DNA of 6,566 bases, taken from assembly GCA_903834645.1 (NCBI GenBank), contig CAILKA010000158.1:1-6566 (forward strand), written 5' to 3'. This DNA is from an uncultured beta proteobacterium. GTDB lineage: Bacteria > Pseudomonadota > Gammaproteobacteria > Burkholderiales > Burkholderiaceae_C. The notes beneath the pieces are model-generated. The model searched no databases. It saw only the letters and a program-made list of their open reading frames with translations, and was not told where the DNA came from. The position numbers were made by a program, and so were the translations under genes. This document shows, piece after piece, positions 4,772 to 6,566 of this stretch; within the stretch, counting starts at the first letter, position 1, and every line of letters starts with the position of its first letter.

Positions 4772-5326
4772 ATGGCTCAACAGCTTACCGCCCGGCTCCA
4801 GGCGCACTACCGTGACAAGGTGGTGCCCGAGCTGATGAACAAGTTTGGCTACACCTCCGTGATGCAGGTGCCGCGCCTGGAGAAGATCACGCTCAACATG
4901 GGCGTGAGCGAGGCCGTCTCGGACAAGAAGGTGATGGACAACGCCGTGGGCGACCTCACCAAGATTGCGGGCCAGAAGCCCGTGGTCACGAAGTCCAAGA
5001 AGGCCATCGCGGGCTTCAAGATCCGTGAGGGCGTGCCCATCGGCTGCATGGTCACGCTGCGCGGCGTGCGCATGTACGAATTCCTGGACCGCTTCGTCAC
5101 GATCGCGCTGCCCCGCGTGCGCGACTTCCGCGGAATTTCCGGGCGCTCCTTCGACGGCCGAGGCAACTACAACATCGGCGTCAAGGAACAGATCATCTTC
5201 CCCGAGATCGACTACGACAAGATCGACGCGATCCGCGGGCTGAACATCAGCATCACGACGAGTGCGAAGAACGACGAGGAGTGCAAGGCGCTGCTCGCGG
5301 CCTTCAAGTTCCCGTTCAAGAACTGA
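4772..5326 (+). CDS. rplE: 50S ribosomal protein L5
   Basis: L5 binds 5S rRNA in the central protuberance and contacts P-site tRNA. The 184-residue product shows the family pattern throughout: VMQVPRLEKITLNMGV, KPVVTKSKKAIAGFKIREG, PIGCMVTLRG, PRVRDFRGISGRSFDGRGNY, EQIIFPEIDYDKID and the FKFPFKN end. It is five residues longer than the E. coli protein (179), from extra residues at the N-terminus. The ribosome-binding site is modest (CGGGAA, 4758-4763). In E. coli, S8 represses the spc operon by binding mRNA at the start of rplE; the 29 bases upstream of this rplE show no site recognisable by eye. Confidence 0.98.
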   Translation: MAQQLTARLQAHYRDKVVPELMNKFGYTSVMQVPRLEKITLNMGVSEAVSDKKVMDNAVGDLTKIAGQKPVVTKSKKAIAGFKIREGVPIGCMVTLRGVRMYEFLDRFVTIALPRVRDFRGISGRSFDGRGNYNIGVKEQIIFPEIDYDKIDAIRGLNISITTSAKNDEECKALLAAFKFPFKN

Positions 5327-5340
5327 GCAGAGAGCAAGGC

Positions 5341-5646
5341 ATGGCCAAGAAGTCCCTGAAAGAGCGCGAGGACAAGCGCGAGAAGCTGGTTGCCCGCTAC
5401 GCCAAGAAGTATGCCGAGCTCAAGGCTGTGGCAGACAGTGCCAAGTACAGCGACGAGGAGCGCTATGCCGCGCGCCTGGAGCTGCAGCGCCTGCCGCGCA
5501 ACGCCAACCCCACGCGCCTTCGCAACCGCTGCGAGCTCACCGGCCGCCCGCGCGGCACCTTCCGCAAGTTCGGTCTGGCGCGCAGCAAGATCCGCGAGCT
5601 CGCCTTCAAGGGCGACATTCCCGGCGTCGTCAAGGCGAGCTGGTAA
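5341..5646 (+). CDS. rpsN: 30S ribosomal protein S14, zinc-independent long form
   Basis: S14 binds the 3' (head) domain of 16S rRNA. The 101-residue product starts MAKKSLKEREDKREKLV, has NPTRLRNRCELTGRPRG and FGLARSKIRELAFKGDIPGV, and ends KASW. It has one cysteine (Cys64) and none of the paired CxxC motifs of the zinc-binding form, so it is the long C-minus type usual in proteobacteria, needing no zinc. ATG 5341, 14 bases after rplE, gives the family N-terminus. The upstream purines (AGAGAG and AAGG, 5331-5339) form only a weak, close ribosome-binding site, so coupling to rplE translation is likely. Confidence 0.98.
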   Translation: MAKKSLKEREDKREKLVARYAKKYAELKAVADSAKYSDEERYAARLELQRLPRNANPTRLRNRCELTGRPRGTFRKFGLARSKIRELAFKGDIPGVVKASW

Positions 5647-5673
5647 TCCGCGCGCAGCCCACAGGAGATACCC

Positions 5674-6069
5674 ATGAGCATGAGTGATCCCATCGCCGAC
5701 ATGCTGACGCGCATCCGCAACGCGCAGTTGGTGGAGAAGGCGGCCGTCACGATGCCCGCTTCGAAGCTGAAGGTTGCGATCGCGCAGGTGTTGAAGGACG
5801 AGGGCTACATCGACGGCTATCGCGTCGTCGAAGACGGCGGCAAGCGCCAGCTCGAGATCGGCCTCAAGTACTACGCCGGTCGTCCCGTCATCGAGCGCAT
5901 CGAGCGCGTGAGCCGCCCCGGCCTGCGCGTCTACAAGGGCCGCGACGCCATTCCCCAGGTGATGAACGGTCTGGGTGTGGCCATCGTGACCACCCCCAAG
6001 GGCGTGATGACCGACCGCAAGGCACGCCAGACGGGCGTGGGCGGCGAGGTCCTCTGCTACGTCGCCTGA
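5674..6069 (+). CDS. rpsH: 30S ribosomal protein S8
   Basis: S8 binds helix 21 of 16S rRNA and organises the central domain; in E. coli it is also the translational repressor of the spc operon. The 131-residue product has MSMSDPIADMLTRIRNAQ, AAVTMPASKLKVAIAQVLKDEGYI, RVSRPGLRVYKGRD and KGVMTDRKARQ, and ends GGEVLCYVA, all standard. An AGGAGA ribosome-binding site (5663-5668) lies 5 bases before ATG 5674, and the MSM start matches E. coli. A second in-frame ATG at 5680 is less well spaced but possible. It could be the feedback regulator of this operon, but its mRNA target here is not evident. Confidence 0.98.
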   Translation: MSMSDPIADMLTRIRNAQLVEKAAVTMPASKLKVAIAQVLKDEGYIDGYRVVEDGGKRQLEIGLKYYAGRPVIERIERVSRPGLRVYKGRDAIPQVMNGLGVAIVTTPKGVMTDRKARQTGVGGEVLCYVA

Positions 6070-6083
6070 CAGGAGCCATTGAG

Positions 6084-6566
6084 ATGTCCCGCGTAGGAAA
6101 GATGCCGGTGGCCATCCCCCAGGGGGTGGACGTGCAGATCACCGCCGACCAGATCACCATCAAGGGTGCCAACGGCACGCTCGTGCGGCCGATGCACGCG
6201 CTCGTGACCGTGCGCAGCGACGCCGGTGCGCTGCGCGTGGAGCCCGCCAACGACGGCGCCGAGGCCAATGCGATGAGCGGCACCATGCGTGCGCTGCTGT
6301 CCAACATGGTCCAGGGCGTGGGCAAGGGTTTCGAGAAGAAGCTCTCGCTCGTGGGCGTGGGCTTTCGTGCTGCCGCACAGGGCGGCAAGCTCAACCTGCA
6401 GGTGGGTTTCTCGCACCCCGTGGTCAAGGAAATGCCCGCTGGCGTCAAGGTCGAGTGCCCGACGCAGACGGAAATCCTGATCAAGGGTGCCGACCGCCAG
6501 GCCGTCGGCCAGGTGGCCGCCGAGGTGCGTGCGATCCGTCCGCCCGAGCCCTACAAGGGCAAGGGC
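6084..6566 (+). CDS. rplF: 50S ribosomal protein L6, 5' part (runs off the window end)
   Basis: L6 lies near the sarcin-ricin loop and factor-binding site of the 50S. The ATG at 6084 follows AGGAG (6071-6075) and gives MSRVGKMPVAIPQGVDV. 161 codons are present, against about 177 in the family, so only the last 15 or so residues are missing. Signatures seen are ITIKGANGTL (24-33), MVQGVGKGFEKKLSLVGVGF (75-94), GFSHPV (108-113), ECPTQTEILIKGADRQAVGQ (124-143) and PPEPYKGKG (153-161). The frame is still open at the edge, and the gene follows rpsH by 14 bases, as in the canonical spc operon. Confidence 0.97.
   Translation, partial: MSRVGKMPVAIPQGVDVQITADQITIKGANGTLVRPMHALVTVRSDAGALRVEPANDGAEANAMSGTMRALLSNMVQGVGKGFEKKLSLVGVGFRAAAQGGKLNLQVGFSHPVVKEMPAGVKVECPTQTEILIKGADRQAVGQVAAEVRAIRPPEPYKGKG

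Noticed and set aside
4740..4785. A possible S8-binding site at the rplX-rplE junction, as in E. coli.
   Set aside because: I could not draw a helix resembling the 16S helix 21 target by eye; only short repeats such as ATCGAC are present. A structural search could still find a diverged site.

Overview
The window is the S10-spc ribosomal-protein locus of a GC-rich betaproteobacterium. The sequences fit order Burkholderiales, plausibly the Comamonadaceae or the Leptothrix/Rubrivivax-like lineages. The evidence is close similarity to betaproteobacterial ribosomal proteins, strong G/C preference at third codon positions, an S3 with a long Gly/Pro/Ala/Arg tail ending in a basic motif, and a Bug-family (TctC-like) periplasmic receptor, a family greatly expanded in this order. 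The genus cannot be fixed from the sequence alone.

Layout. Positions 1-2016 carry the end of the S10 operon on the + strand: rplV (3' part), rpsC, rplP, rpmC and rpsQ, tightly packed, with a 4-base rpmC/rpsQ overlap. A strong intrinsic terminator at 2071-2108 closes this unit. Positions 2109-3761 hold a two-gene interruption: a PRX5-type peroxiredoxin on + (2176-2694) and, convergent with it, an orphan Bug/TctC-type solute-binding protein on - (2745 to about 3761). Positions 3762-4030 are a gene-free control region. It contains dyads, a good sigma70-type promoter (TTGACA, 18 bases, TATCCT) and a leader of about 187 bases that folds into several hairpins, three of them able to carry GNRA tetraloops. 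From 4031 to the window end comes the spc operon on +: rplN, rplX, rplE, rpsN, rpsH and rplF (cut by the window end).

The ribosomal genes follow the classical order and all look intact, so they supply large- and small-subunit proteins in a coordinated way. The two inserted genes are not ribosomal, and nothing in the sequence links them to translation. Their presence together with the terminator means S10 and spc are separate transcription units here, with spc relying on its own promoter and leader. The most noteworthy item is that structured spc leader, which could be an autoregulatory ribosomal-protein leader. No mobile elements, CRISPR arrays, tRNAs or rRNAs were seen. Most of the window is ordinary core-genome sequence.
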